Below, piece after piece: positions 12,301 to 23,493 of a DNA stretch of 64,000 nucleotides. The stretch's first letter is position 1. Each line of letters begins with the position of its first letter. The position numbers were made by a program, and so were the translations under genes. This DNA is from Dissophora ornata. Taxonomy: Eukaryota > Mortierellomycota > Mortierellomycetes > Mortierellales > Mortierellaceae. Below the pieces are notes generated by a model. That model was not told the DNA's origin, made no database searches, and worked only from the letters and a program-made list of their open reading frames with translations. Where the stretch lies: positions 1 to 64,000 of the forward strand of contig MU616578.1 in the NCBI GenBank assembly GCA_025201705.1, written 5' to 3'.

Positions 12301-15300
12301 ACCGATTTGCGCGATTCGACACGCCAAGAAAAGCCGTCGCCTTCAACTTTGGCGATTGCTCGGGCTCCAACGTCATCAACGGGTCCTGTGGTTTCCCAGA
12401 ATGCACCTGTGTCGCCTATCACACCACGGTCAAGAGTCGATGCAAAATCCACGTTTACCATCGCGAATCAGCAAGAGACCTCGGGCAGCCAGATACCCAG
12501 CATTAAAGACAGCGGAGCATTGGTTTTGGACAATAATATCGACTATAGTCGCTATAAGGAGGAAGGTCCTGATGTGAGCGCGAAGAAGCCACAGCCAAAC
12601 TGGAGGCATGTGCCGAGCTCAGAAATCATGCAGGAAGTAGAGGCAGCGGGCAGCGGAGCTGGAGCCTTGGATCAGACACACGAGGACTCGCCACTGGTAG
12701 AAGTTATTCCATCAGGCTTACGCTCTGCAGGTGTTCCACCTCTGGCAGCGGCTACTAGTCAGGGACATGCTTCGCATTCTAGACAGAAGTCGCAGGCAGA
12801 TGCAGTAGGTTTACAAACTCAGTGGCTACAGCCTTGTAAAGTATCGCTTGGGCATCATCTTATAAACGTTGACGACTCACATCTTGTGTGCTCTAGCTTC
12901 CTCAGCCATCTTCTAGGACCAATCCGCCACCCCTTCCTCCGCCACGTAATGCTAGACGGCCTCGTTCGAAGACTCTGAGTCGGCATGCCTCCATGGATAT
13001 CGGCCTTGTGCTCGCCGATCAAGGCGAGCCGCAGTTCGCGAGGCATGACGACGTTAATGTCACATATTCAACTACGTCAAGCGGAGAGTGCCGGGCGCCG
13101 ACAGACGGTGTTTTTGAAAGTCCCGCCAAGGAGCATATCATGGAAGAGATGGGATCTGAACAGGCGCGCGACTTCAACGAAGAGGACTATCTTTATTGTC
13201 AAAATGACAAACTCCGGCAGGACTTCCGAACCAACACTCATATATCGCAAGATAGCCAGAGCAGCCACGGTCAAGGATATGGCCAGCCATATGGCAAGGG
13301 CAACAGTGCTTTTGATCCCTTCGCAGAATTCGCAGAGAAACAACAGGGACGCGCCAGTTCAGAGACGCAACAACAACAACAGTTGGGGCCGATGTCGTGG
13401 TTCCCAGGAAAGCAGCAAGCCGATAGCTCCGGGGACACTCTTTTGGTGGCAACACTTCGTGAACAGATCGCATCTTTGTCCACGGAGCGCGACCAATTTT
13501 ACAACGAAACTTTGCTGCTGCGACAGAAGCACGACATGCTTACAAGTCTTGTCAACAATATGGGTGTCGCCGTCGAATCAATCCAACAGCAGCAGTTCTT
13601 ACAACAGCAGCAAGAGCAGCAGCAGCAGACTTACCAGTCTATGGCCCTGATGAATGACACTGCCTCGTTGGGTTCTATGTCGGCCATGTCTATCCCCGTC
13701 GTGGATGGGTCCCAAGGCATGATGTACAATGGTTACCAGTCAAATATCTGCCCGATCGACTACGGGGCTCAGGATCAGCAGCTTCCGCAGGTTCAGCCGA
13801 GGCGGCATCATGATGATCAAGCGTTGCAGTATGTTGACAATCCTGAAAATGCCACGGCAAGCTCTCAATTCGACTATGTCCAACAACCACCGCAAGTTGT
13901 CGAGCGGGATATGTATCCTATTCTGCCTCAGCAGGAGGAACCTCAGCTTCAGCCTCGCCGTAACCACTTTCACGATGCCGATCAGCAGCAGCAACAGCAG
14001 CAACATCAGCAACGCGCCGAGAGGGTTCGGCAGCTCTCAGACGAGTATCTTATTCAGATGCCCCGCAACTCCGAAGAGTCGCTGAGAGGTTTCCCTCAGC
14101 ACCAGCATGATTCAATGCTGGATATGGCCCAACATCAAAGCTACGGGCTCCAGAACGTCCAAGACGCGTATCAGAGCGGGATCGATGGACGGCAGCAGGC
14201 TTGCCTCCAAGGAGAGTCGATGAGCTTTGGTGAAGGATACGACCTCATCCCCACTTCAGACTTGAGCGGAAATGGAGCGGTGATGATGCCATTGTCGGAA
14301 GATATTCATTCCAGAGATTATTATTACCAGCAGCAACTGGAGGAAGAACAGCAGCGGGCAGGATTGACGTTACAGCAGCTGAAGCAGCAGCACCAGCAGA
14401 ACCAAATGCAGGAACATCAGTATCGCCACTCGACAGACACACACCATAGCAGTCAGGGCAGCCAGGATGGATATCAACTGGTTGACATTATAACTACTAG
14501 GCCAATGTCTGGAGGTGTGGTCAACGCTGGGCTGAGTCATGTTGCATCTGATTTCGGCTATGGCAATGTCCAACAAACTCAGCATTCTGGGAATAACAGT
14601 GGCCAAGAACCGGAATTCGGATCGCTGAACCCCTTTTCGGCTAACTATAGACCGTTGTCGATAACGGATCAAGTATTGCCGATGCAGCAGGTTCATTTGC
14701 GACGGCATCATTCTATGCACCAAACATCGTCTGTGCGACAATTTAGCGCGCCTGAGGTGGTCCCGCAGTTCCCGCACCAGCAACAACAACAACAACAACA
14801 ACAACAACAGCAACAGTCCCACGCAAATGCTCAGCGGACTCATCAGCCTCGTCCACCAGTCTGGGCGCCTCAGCATTTGACTCGCTCCTCGCCTTCGTCG
14901 AACATGCATCGGCGCCAACCCTCCAACCCGCATCAGCCCGAGAAGGGTATGCTGTTGCTCTCGTCATCAACATCGTTCATGAATACCAGCGATTCTCCAA
15001 TGCTATCATCTGCTATCCTAGGCGGCTCGTCCGGGACATCTTCAGCGCCACTTTCATTGCTCTCGAATGTTGTGCAACAAGAGAAGGTTAGGATCGAGGA
15101 GAAGACATCATTGCAAAACGGTGCCGCAGGCTGGTCTGAGAGAGCGTTTTCACCCGTGCTTTCGAATGCCAATGACAGCCATAGCTCGGCCATGAATAAC
15201 ATGACCAGTCTGGCGGCGACCATGATGGCATCAGCGACTACCACCACGACCTCAAGTGCCACAAACTTGACCACCAACATCTCAGCGACAAAGCCGCGGG

Positions 15301-16298
15301 TGCTATCGAGGGAGGAGACGGACAAGATTCGCCAGCAGTTCGATAGCTATCTTGCAGATCCCAAACGGCGTAGCAGAAATTTGAATACTGAGCATGGGTC
15401 GAAGGAAAAGCTGCAGCGTGAGCATGATCGTGATGCACCTACAGATGCGACTTCGAACTCGGATTCAGAATCCGGCTCAGATAACGGGGACATGGCCGAT
15501 TGGAGAGCGTCTGCTAGTTCTGGAGCGGATACGTCTTTGAACACTGGCGCAAGTTTTTTGAGCAGGAGCAAGACAATAGCTGGTACAGGGATCAGCTCTC
15601 GAGGGACCAGGAGATCCACCCACCGCAATTCTGTGCAACAGGGGGCCAATCCTAACACTGGTAGCAACGGCGGTAACACAGATGCTGGTAATCAAGGAGC
15701 CTTCCAGCCTGCAACTGATGGCGTACTCCGACATCACGCCAGTTCTGGGAGCCTGAGATCTGTTGCGAGGCACAACGAGCAGTGGCGGTCGGCGACTTTG
15801 CGTCCAGAGCAGGAGACTGATATGAAGGAGGAGACGCGCCAGGTCCAATCTCACAGTCACGACGGTGATGAACATGGATCTCGAACGGGTATTGGCGCTA
15901 GCCTTGAAAGCCAGCTAGTGTCGCCACAGTCCAAATATCCATCTATGCAACCTCAGCCGCAACAACAGCAGCAACAACAGCAAGCACACAGCAAAAATTT
16001 GCCACTACCGCCAACAACGTTGCCACGTCCACCCGTCACGTACAAGACTCCTGTGGACTCTCCTGGATTATTACCGTCAACATCTACAGGATCGGTATCG
16101 ACAAGGTCGTTATCATCAACGATGAGTTCCAAGGCGGTACTGGATGAGGAAGGAGGTGACTGGAATTTGCATGCGCAGCCGAGACGATACAATAGTGTGA
16201 AGAGGATGACTGGCGTCACAGGAGTTACGAGACGGGCTATTGGACGGCCGGTCGACAAGGGACATGGTATTGAACGCGGTCCTGAGGACTGTGTGTAG
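8727..16298 (+). CDS. Giant Q/S/P-rich low-complexity protein, function unknown
   Basis: Exons 8727-9209, 9561-10548, 10634-12804 and 12897-16298 join in phase, giving about 2,347 aa. No catalytic domain is recognisable. From the N-terminus there is a 16-residue poly-Q (8814-8861), a Ser/Pro-rich region, then an acidic run (LDLEDDDDEDDGDDD) next to a basic block (KKIRKSLEKLTRPSIEKRRR) near residues 370-410. Long Ser-rich acidic stretches follow. Around residues 1450-1500 is a possible coiled coil (LREQIASLSTERDQFYNE). After it come several poly-Q blocks and a conserved-looking C-terminal segment (SREETDKIRQQFDSYLADPK and YNSVKRMTGVTGVTRRA). The composition suggests a disordered scaffold or condensate-forming regulator, but that is inference. 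Intron 1 (351 bp) carries an A29 tract. The start was chosen at ATG 8727, the first in-frame ATG after the CT-rich leader; upstream in-frame codons include GTG only. Confidence 0.8.
8814..8861 (+). repeat. CAG/CAA triplet repeat coding poly-Q
   Basis: Sixteen consecutive glutamine codons, first CAG then CAA, in exon 1 of the Q-rich gene. Similar mixed CAG/CAA blocks recur in the last exon, for example around 13370, 13585-13630, 13984-14010, 14780-14820 and 15958-15985. Confidence 0.9.
9329..9357 (+). repeat. A29 homopolymer in intron 1
   Basis: Twenty-nine consecutive A residues inside the 351-bp first intron of the Q-rich gene. A near twin (A28) lies at 57419-57446. Confidence 0.9.
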
Positions 16299-18299
16299 TT
16301 TTCCTAATTTTTTTTTTTTTTTTAATTTTTTTTTTTGGATATTTTTTTTTCTTATTTTTTTTCCCCCGTAGTGGTTCATGGAAATAAATGCTCTCACTAC
16401 GCGTTTTATTTGAAAACTGCAAACTGGACGGCTCGAAAGTAGAGCAGGATTATAGTTAGTATGAGTAATTGTGGTAAAGAGCAATACTTGCAAAACGTCG
16501 CCTTAAACGTTGGTGCCTCCGGAGCATCCTGCACGGATGTCGACGATGTGATTGAATAGCCAGCTGACATGCTGGTCCGAGTAGTTTTTTTAACGTGCGG
16601 AAGGATCGATCGGTTTTCGGAGAGGATGATCGATGCTCCCACTAGACCGCCATTTCCTTTGGGTCCGGGTGGAGAAGGAGCTAATGCGAAATAGACTCGG
16701 TCATGCCTGGGTTCGAAGAGCGGAACAGGCCAGCACGCAAGTAATGAGCCAGTGATGGCGATGATTGGTCACTGTCGCTTGCTGGCTCCACGTCGAGGCC
16801 TAGTCTCCGCACGTTGGTGATCGCCTTGCTTTTATTTTCTGTCAAAAGATGTGTTGAGGGTCGTTGATGGCATTCCACAGTCGAAAGCAGTGCTCCAGGG
16901 GTGATGATTTTGAATCCTGCACTAAGGGTACCATGCTGTTCAGGTGGGTAATGTGAGAAAAGGATAAATGTAACCTGCCCGTGGTCAAAGCGCAGGGTTT
17001 CGATCACAAGAGTCACGTTTCACTGACAAACGGACACAGTTTCATTATTGCACGTGTTGCCCGAACGGTGGCACAGCGCATTAAGATAAGTCTCAAAATC
17101 CTCGTGGTAGTCACTCGTGTTACTATTTGCCAGGATTACAGGAACGAGGGCGCATTCTTGGACTATTCATGGTCATAGAGGACTCGCCCTAGGAGGTAGC
17201 TAGGGCGTCAGACAAGGGAAGAGCGATGGCTGGTTGCATGTCGTCATTAGGCTGACCGGTAGTAGCCTTTGCTGCTTCACAACACATCATCTCTTCGTGC
17301 AAAAGGCGCCGATCCGCCCTCTCGGCTCACATCACGCGCTTTGGATCCTTGATTAACAGCCGCACATAATCTGGAGCTTGGATGTTCAGAAATTTATTAA
17401 AGACATGTAATGACATGAAAAACGCGTTTCAGAGCAGACGGTTGAAACTGGCTTTAGAAAACAGGCCCTTCTGAGTAAGATCTACTGGGTGTGGGGTGTG
17501 GGGGGAGAGGAATTGCCGTGATGTGCGAATTAATGGAGATTCCAGTTAGTGAAATGATTAGTAAATTCGTTTGGGGATCAGGAATTGATCCATTTCCCTG
17601 CGGTGTAGATCAATGAATCCGGACAGGAATGCAGATCTGAAAGCAGATCATTTATGGAGGGTGTTTTCATTGCTCGCTTTTATGCACAAAAGGTCTATCT
17701 GGGAGAGAGGGAGAGAGAGAGAGAGAGGAGGCGAGGAAGGAGGTGCCTGCTCTCGCAGCTCTCCCAGCAGGTCTGACGCATTTCCCGCCATTTTTTGTTA
17801 AGAAACCAGTCGCGTATCGTGCAGAAAGCAGTATGGGTTTGGAGCCTGTTTTCCTCGGACAATTCCACACAGGTCTTGTTCGTTGCTGTGTGTTTTGGTG
17901 GTGTTGTTTTTAGTCGCTGGCTTGTTTGTTTGATTCTGATGTTGGTGCTCTCTCTTTTTTTTTTTTTTTTTTCGCTGGAGAGGGCTCTCTGTCTCTTGAC
18001 GCGCTCTCGACGCTCTCGTCCGCTTCTGTGTTGGCTTCTTGTCATCGCCAGTCTAGCCTGTCTGTCTCGATCAGTCGCACATGGCCCTCATGGGCCTCTA
18101 CCTCCATCGCCAATGCGATCGCATCATGCAGGGATGATGATCCAATCAAGGAGATGCACCCTGCCACCCACCCACACCAGCGCCGACAGCCGTTGGAAAG
18201 GCAGAAGCATAAATTTTTGGTTCACTCTCCTCCCTGCACGCGGAAACGCAAACCAGTTCTGCATTCTACGCCCTGCAGTCGTGTGTGCTCGTCTTTACT
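16299..18299. other. 2-kb region without a convincing gene
   Basis: The first 70 bp are T-rich 3' UTR of the Q-rich gene, with an AATAAA at 16383-16388. On the minus strand, two open stretches in different frames (about 16750-16406, and 17016-16681) look moderately coding-like. The first includes PLFEPRHDRVYFALAPSPPG and ends at a TAA near 16406. I could not join them with consistent splice phases or recognise a family, so they are left as a possible decayed or missed gene. Other items are a short hairpin (CGCCCTA/TAGGGCG) at 17185-17207, a GA microsatellite near 17706-17728 and a T-tract near 17957-17972. No tRNA was found. Confidence 0.35.
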
Positions 18300-18766
18300 A
18301 CTGCTTCCCCAGCCAACACCACTTCCGTCCGTCTTTATCTTCTCCCCCCCCCCCTCCTGTTCCTGGTCCTCTTTCATCCTCGTTTCCAACACTCTAATCT
18401 TCTCTCACGCTCATCCCAGTTTCCCGTCTTGTTTCTTTCTTCCGTTCTTTCCTTCTTCATAAAACTCTTTTTCACGAACACACCTTCCCCTCCCTCCCCC
18501 CCCTGTCCCATCTGCGCTGACCCAAGCGCCATCATCTCGTCATCTCACCTCCTCATCTCATCATCATTTCCCACCATCTTTCATCTTTCATCCTTCATCC
18601 ATCATCTCGCTCCATCCCTTGTCTCCCCCTACCATCGACTGAGCTCCGCACTGTCTAGGCCCTCCTGCCTAACTCTGTCTGTTAGCCTCTTGTCAGTCTC
18701 TCTGCTCTCTGCTATTGATCCCCATCCGCCTCTCATACATACACACTTGTCACCATTGCTACCACC
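18300..18766 (+). promoter_or_regulatory. Long CT-rich leader / core promoter of the RasGAP gene
   Basis: More than 400 bp of strongly pyrimidine-biased plus strand (CATC, TCTC, CCCTCC words) runs up to ATG 18767. It resembles the pyrimidine stretches at core promoters of highly expressed filamentous-fungal genes. The large ORFs that can be read through it are compositional artefacts. Confidence 0.5.
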
Positions 18767-21700
18767 ATGGCCTCCACAACCACTACACCCTCTCCCTCCA
18801 ATACTACCACGCGCAAGTCCGCCCTCTTGGCCTCTTATGGATACCCCTCCCAGCCTGGAATGGCCAGAGCCGTCGCTGCCGCTGCTGCCGCCGCCTCGGA
18901 CGGCGGTGGGCCCAATTCTCCTGGCGGTGGCCTTTCCGGCAGAAAGGGGTCCATCTCGACTACTCGAAGCAGCCACCGCTACTCCCAGTTATACTCGATG
19001 GCGGCCGAGCAGGATGTCGAGGTCGAGGATGACCTTGCTCGAGGTGCGCACTGATATGCAGCAATATCCACTCCATGAGTCGTTTGGTTCATCGTCTCAT
19101 CTCCGTGCTACTGACCCTCGCTTCGATTTACTTTTGCGTTCCTTGTCTTATGACCATTCGCTCCCCTCCCCCCAGCTCAAAAGCGCCTTCGAGAGCTCAA
19201 GACAAAGATCTCGTCCCAATCCAAAAAAAACTTCGTACTCGAACGTGATGTCCGCTACCTTGACTCGCGCATCGCGCTACTGATCCAGAACAGGATGGCG
19301 ATTGCCGAGGCATGTCGTCTATCTTGCTTGCAGTCAATGATATCGTCCTCCCGTCCGTGTCAATCTTCAAGGCTAACAATTTCTTCCTCACTCTTTTCCT
19401 GCCCTCGCATCATTTTGTTTACGGCTGATAGCAACGAGAAGTCGCAGAACATCTCGAGGAGGCCGACTCTTCAGACGGACTGTTTCCTGATGACCGCAAA
19501 TTGCAGTCGTATGGAAATCTCTTCTTCCTGCTTCAGACAGAGCCGCGACACATCGCAACCCTCTGCCGCCTAGTCTCCTTGACCGAGATCGATACGTTGC
19601 TACAAACCGTCATGTTCACGCTCTACGGAAACCAATACGAATCGCGAGAGGAGCATCTTCTCTTGACTATGTTCCAGGTAAAATGAATGCTCTGTTCTCG
19701 CTAATGCCACCAATATTTTGAACATGCTGGCTGAACCCTATGTGGCTTCCATTCTTTCGTCCATCCCGTAGTCTGTCCTCTCTGCCCAATTTGAGACCGC
19801 AACTGAGTTCGGATCACTTCTTCGCGCCAACACTCCAGTATCGCGCATGATGACAACCTACACCCGTCGTGGGCCTGGTCAGAGCTACCTGAAGACTGTC
19901 CTTTCAGAGAGAATCAACAGCTTGATTGAGCACAATGAGCTCAACCTGGAGGTGAACCCACTCAAAGTGTATGAACAGATGATCAATCAGATTGAGGAAA
20001 ACACAGGTTCACTCCCAGCTCATCTACCCCGCGGAGTGCCGCCCGAGGTCGCTGCCGCCAACTCTGATGTTCAGCAGATTATCGCACCTCGTCTGAGCAT
20101 GCTCATGGAGATTGCTAATTCGTTCCTGGACACCATTCTCCAGTCTCTGGATCAAGCCCCCTATGGTATTCGCTGGATCTGCAAGCAAATTCGCAGTTTG
20201 ACCAAGGTAGGGAGACTGTTGCTATATTAACCCGTATCGGCACCACTTGAACACCTTTTTTTGTAAGAGTTCATCTTAAACCTAAATGTCACACTGTCCG
20301 CCTCCGTTCTAGCGAAAATACCCGGACGCGACCGACTTTTCCATCTGCTCTTTGATCGGAGGCTTCTTCTTCTTGCGCTTCATCAATCCAGCCATTGTGA
20401 CCCCTCAGGCCTACATGCTTGTTGACGGACTACCGAGCAAACACCCAAGGAGAACCTTAACCTTGGTATGTTCTAGCCCGTTATTATTCCTAGTCTACCT
20501 CGTTGACTTTGCTGCCTTTATAGTAACTGTTTCGTTTTATGACGCGTTTTAGATCGCCAAGATGCTTCAGAATCTGGCCAACAAACCAACTTATGCAAAG
20601 GAAGCATACATGATGACGCTCAATCCGTTTGTGGAGAACAACAAAGCCAGGATAAACAAGTTCCTGAATGACCTGTGCGAAGTAGGCGACTTTTACGAGA
20701 GCCTGGAGGTACGATATCTAATGTCATTTTAAATCGTCATCCTGAAGATTACTCTCCGCAGATAACATATTTAACCTCTACTAAACGTTTCAACTCTCTT
20801 TATTGCCCATCTACTTCTAAACCATCAGATGGACCAGTACATGGCGCTGTCTAAGAAGGAGATCAACTTGCATATCACCCTGAACGAGTTGTTCAATACC
20901 CATCAGCTCTTGTCACAGCACCGGGAAGCCTTGGCACCTCAAGAAAAACACCATTTGAGAGTGTGTCTGAATGAGTTGGGCGCAGCACCGCCTCAGGTGC
21001 CCCGCAAGGAAAACAAGACGATTGTACTACCTCTCTTCAGTCGTTGGGAAACGCCTATCCAGGACTTGCACTCGACGTTCTTGCAGGAGACGAACATCAC
21101 TCAAGCTGATATCATGTACATGGAAACAAAGTCGATTCTTGTGCAGCTGATCCGTTCTATCCCTGGTATTGCCGACAAGCGACCCTTGGACCTCATGAAG
21201 ATCGCAGAGACGGCCGCTACGACCAAAGATGCCATCTTGGTCCGCAAGGGCATCAAAGTCAAAGAGATGCTCATCGAACTTGAGGCGCTAAATGTCGTGG
21301 ACGATCGTTTCACGTTCATGACAGAGGAGGTCACAGAGGAGCTGCGACACTTGGGCAATCTGCGAGAAAAAGTGAATGAGGAAGCAGCAAGTTTGGAGAG
21401 TGTATTCAAGACGATCGGAGATCACAACAACTACCTCCGGAGCCAACTGGACTCTTACAAGGCTTACTTGCAAAACGTGCGTATGCAGAGTGGCGGAGGA
21501 AACAACCCTGGACAAGGTTCTGGTGTTGGCGTTGTGACTGTGGGAGGCAAGGAGGCAAAGAAAGGGAAACAGCAGGTCCTTGGACCGTTTAAATTCACGC
21601 ATCATCAGCTTGAGAAGGACGGTGTCATTGCCGAGAGCAACGTGCCAGAGAACAGGTAAGAGTTTTGGACCATTTGTAACAAACATGGCCATTTTAACTT

Positions 21701-22141
21701 TTGATCGTATAGCTCCCCGGCAAAGTGGAGATTTTGTTCACTGTCTCGTCTTTACTAACGCTTTTGTCCTCTCGTCTCCTTCTCTTGCTCTATCTGCGTT
21801 GTGTGATTAGACGGAGCAATATTTTCTTCAATATCACCTCACCGATCCCCGGCACGTTTATTATCGCACTGCACTATAGAGGCCGCGATAAGGCTATTCT
21901 GGAGATGGACTTGAAGCTCGATGACTTGCTTGAGAAGGTAAAATGCAATTTTTTTTTTGTTATTCTTGTTATATTCACGTTGATTTTACACGTTACTAAT
22001 ATCCCTCATACCTTCTCTCTTGACACGATAATACTTCTGGAACAGCAACAAGATCAAGTGCAGCTGCTCGATCTTGAATACGTACACTTCAACGTCAACA
22101 AGATCCTCGCTCTGCTAACAAAGACCTTCATTAAACGTTAG
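18767..22141 (+). CDS. Ras GTPase-activating protein (Gap1/GapA type, RasGAP + RasGAP_C)
   Basis: Stimulates GTP hydrolysis by Ras and so limits Ras signalling at the plasma membrane and in cytokinesis or polarity. Exons are 18767-19043, 19176-19309, 19432-19677, 19772-20206, 20313-20465, 20553-20708, 20829-21655, 21811-21937 and 22046-22141, giving about 816 aa. After a low-complexity N-terminus and a coiled coil (LRELKTKI, then [12 protein letters not shown]) comes the GAP domain. It includes [12 protein letters not shown] (the arginine-finger loop region) and the signature [20 protein letters not shown]. The C-terminal RasGAP_C region includes [20 protein letters not shown] and ends [11 protein letters not shown]. 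No IQ motifs or calponin homology domain were seen, so it is the short Gap1 (sar1)/GapA-like class rather than IQGAP/Rng2. Intron 2 begins with GC (GAG|GCATGT), the only phase-compatible donor. An AATAAA lies at 22254-22259. Confidence 0.93.
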
Positions 22142-22253
22142 CTCTGTGGTAGTGAGTTCTTCTATGAGCGAACGTGGGTATAGTCATAGATACCCGACAG
22201 GACTCGTCTTGACAGACGTTTTTTTGAGGATCGTCATTTTTTAAAACACATAT

Positions 22254-22259
22254 AATAAA
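22254..22259 (+). terminator. Poly(A) signal of the RasGAP gene
   Basis: Perfect AATAAA 113 bp after the stop codon and directly before the Fanzor fossil on the other strand. Confidence 0.5.
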
Positions 22260-22261
22260 AA

Positions 22262-23215
22262 TTATCGTCCGTCTTTACAATGGTCCAGGGCGAATCGAAC
22301 GTAAGACGTTGAAGCACTACGTCGCTGAAGATTACGCGACCGAGAATTTAGAGCAGACAAGCATAAGGGGGTCTTAATCCTGACCCTTGCTCCAACATCA
22401 TGGAAGCTGTTCGCTTGTGGGTTTCCTCTCTCTGACTCGATGGGAGAGAAGATCCTGTTTGTTGTAATATTGGAGCTTCCTCCCAGGGCGACATCCACAG
22501 GCTGGAGATACAGTCGTTTTTGGTGCAATAGCGAACAATGTGGGCAGCCATCACGTCCTTGTACATGAATGATTTGCATTTCTTGCAATAGAGTCTGGGA
22601 ATGTTGCCTGCCTGCATAACGAACTGCTCAACCAGGGATACTTCTTCTATGTATAATACTCATTGACGCCAACGACCACATATCCTAGGGACCGAACCTC
22701 GCAAAACGTTGGAGTGGCATTTGTCCATTATCATTAACAACATGGTTGATCCTTCATGCTCGCTTTTTTGATAGTACAACAATATACTTACCATTTGCAC
22801 GAAGAAGGACTTAAATGAGGTGTGCAGTGAGGAGAACCTGGAATTAGATGAGACCTGTCCAAGGTCCGCCCCGACCACCACCTTGTCAGCTTCATCCCAT
22901 TGTCTCCAGATCGACTCCCAACTATCTTGAGCAGGTGGTTGGTGAGAACACCAAATTCACCGTTGCACGCCGTTCTAGGATCCCATTGGTGGTGGTGGGG
23001 GGTTTTTTTTGGCGATGCTGTTGTGGTTGTAAAAGTCGTCGAGCCGATCCTCGACTTCTCCAAGCCTCTCAACATAGTTTGAGAAGTCAGCATCGTCGCC
23101 ACGACGTGGAGGTAACCTGCTTTCAATGTCGCTGATGGATCCAACTTGCCAACTGGGACCATGCGCTTTTTCTCTTCTGGCTAGTGTTGACTCTTGAATG
23201 TTGGCTGGCACACTG
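22262..23215 (-). pseudogene. Degenerate Fanzor (eukaryotic TnpB-like RNA-guided nuclease)
   Basis: Minus-strand remains of a Fanzor/OrfB-type nuclease, read in several frames. Near 22860-22780 is a VVVGADLG segment followed by FSSLHTSFKSFFVQM. After a frame change comes SLGYVVVGVNEYYT, then an in-frame TAG, then KKYP, at 22710-22640. The usual order here is 'EYYTSKKCP.C', so the serine is a stop and the first zinc cysteine is tyrosine. Next, in another frame (22617 onward), is RLYCKKCKSFMYKDVMAAH, the second zinc knuckle plus the RuvC-III aspartate motif. Upstream pieces up to 23215 (EVEDRLDDFYNHNSIAKKN, then TACNGEFGVLTNHLLKIVG) match the N-terminal side less securely. At least one stop and two frameshifts make the gene non-functional. 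It sits between two unrelated genes, as an old transposon insertion would. Family recognition is from remembered motifs of fungal Fanzor proteins. Confidence 0.75.
22266..22345 (-). other. Hairpin-rich 3' tail of the Fanzor fossil (omega-RNA candidate relic)
   Basis: Just past the nuclease C-terminus, two overlapping inverted repeats can form alternative stems: GACGT/ACGTC (22305-22309 with 22319-22323) and GTCGC/GCGAC (22321-22325 with 22336-22340). Guide RNAs of Fanzor/TnpB systems derive from the 3' end of the element, so a structured tail here fits. No transcript evidence exists, and the position could also encode the last residues of the protein. Confidence 0.2.
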
Positions 23216-23493
23216 CCTCCTGCAAGCTAATGCAGGTTTTCACTGCTATGATAATCTCAGAAGAAAACACTCCTTACCAGGCAAAGAGTTTGGGCCAAAA
23301 TTGTGCAGCCACCAATGAGCAGACCATGACATGCCTCCTATTCCAGATTCCTTTTTCTATCCCTGAGTTAAAAGATCACAACTCAGTCAGTGTCTCGTCT
23401 CCCAGTCTTCCTCTCTTCAGTTATTTCTTGACAACAGCCCCCTACTCTCAATAATTGCTTTACCAGAAACAGGTGACAGTAATAGACATTAAC

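Noticed and set aside
14370..14933. 187-codon minus-strand ORF opposite the Q-rich gene
   Set aside because: It is the antisense of CAG/CAA repeats, giving Leu/Val runs; no independent support.
17185..17207. Hairpin CGCCCTA/TAGGGCG as a terminator or attachment site
   Set aside because: An isolated 7-bp stem in a region without a gene; expected by chance in this length of DNA.
18285..19283. 332-codon ORF overlapping the RasGAP start
   Set aside because: It is Pro/Ser/Leu low complexity read through the CT-rich leader and the wrong frame of exon 1.
22262..22345. tRNA-like sequence (minus strand, with a TTCGATTC B-box-like core)
   Set aside because: The T-stem and acceptor arms do not pair and the anticodon loop would be nine bases. 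It is better explained as the end of the Fanzor fossil.
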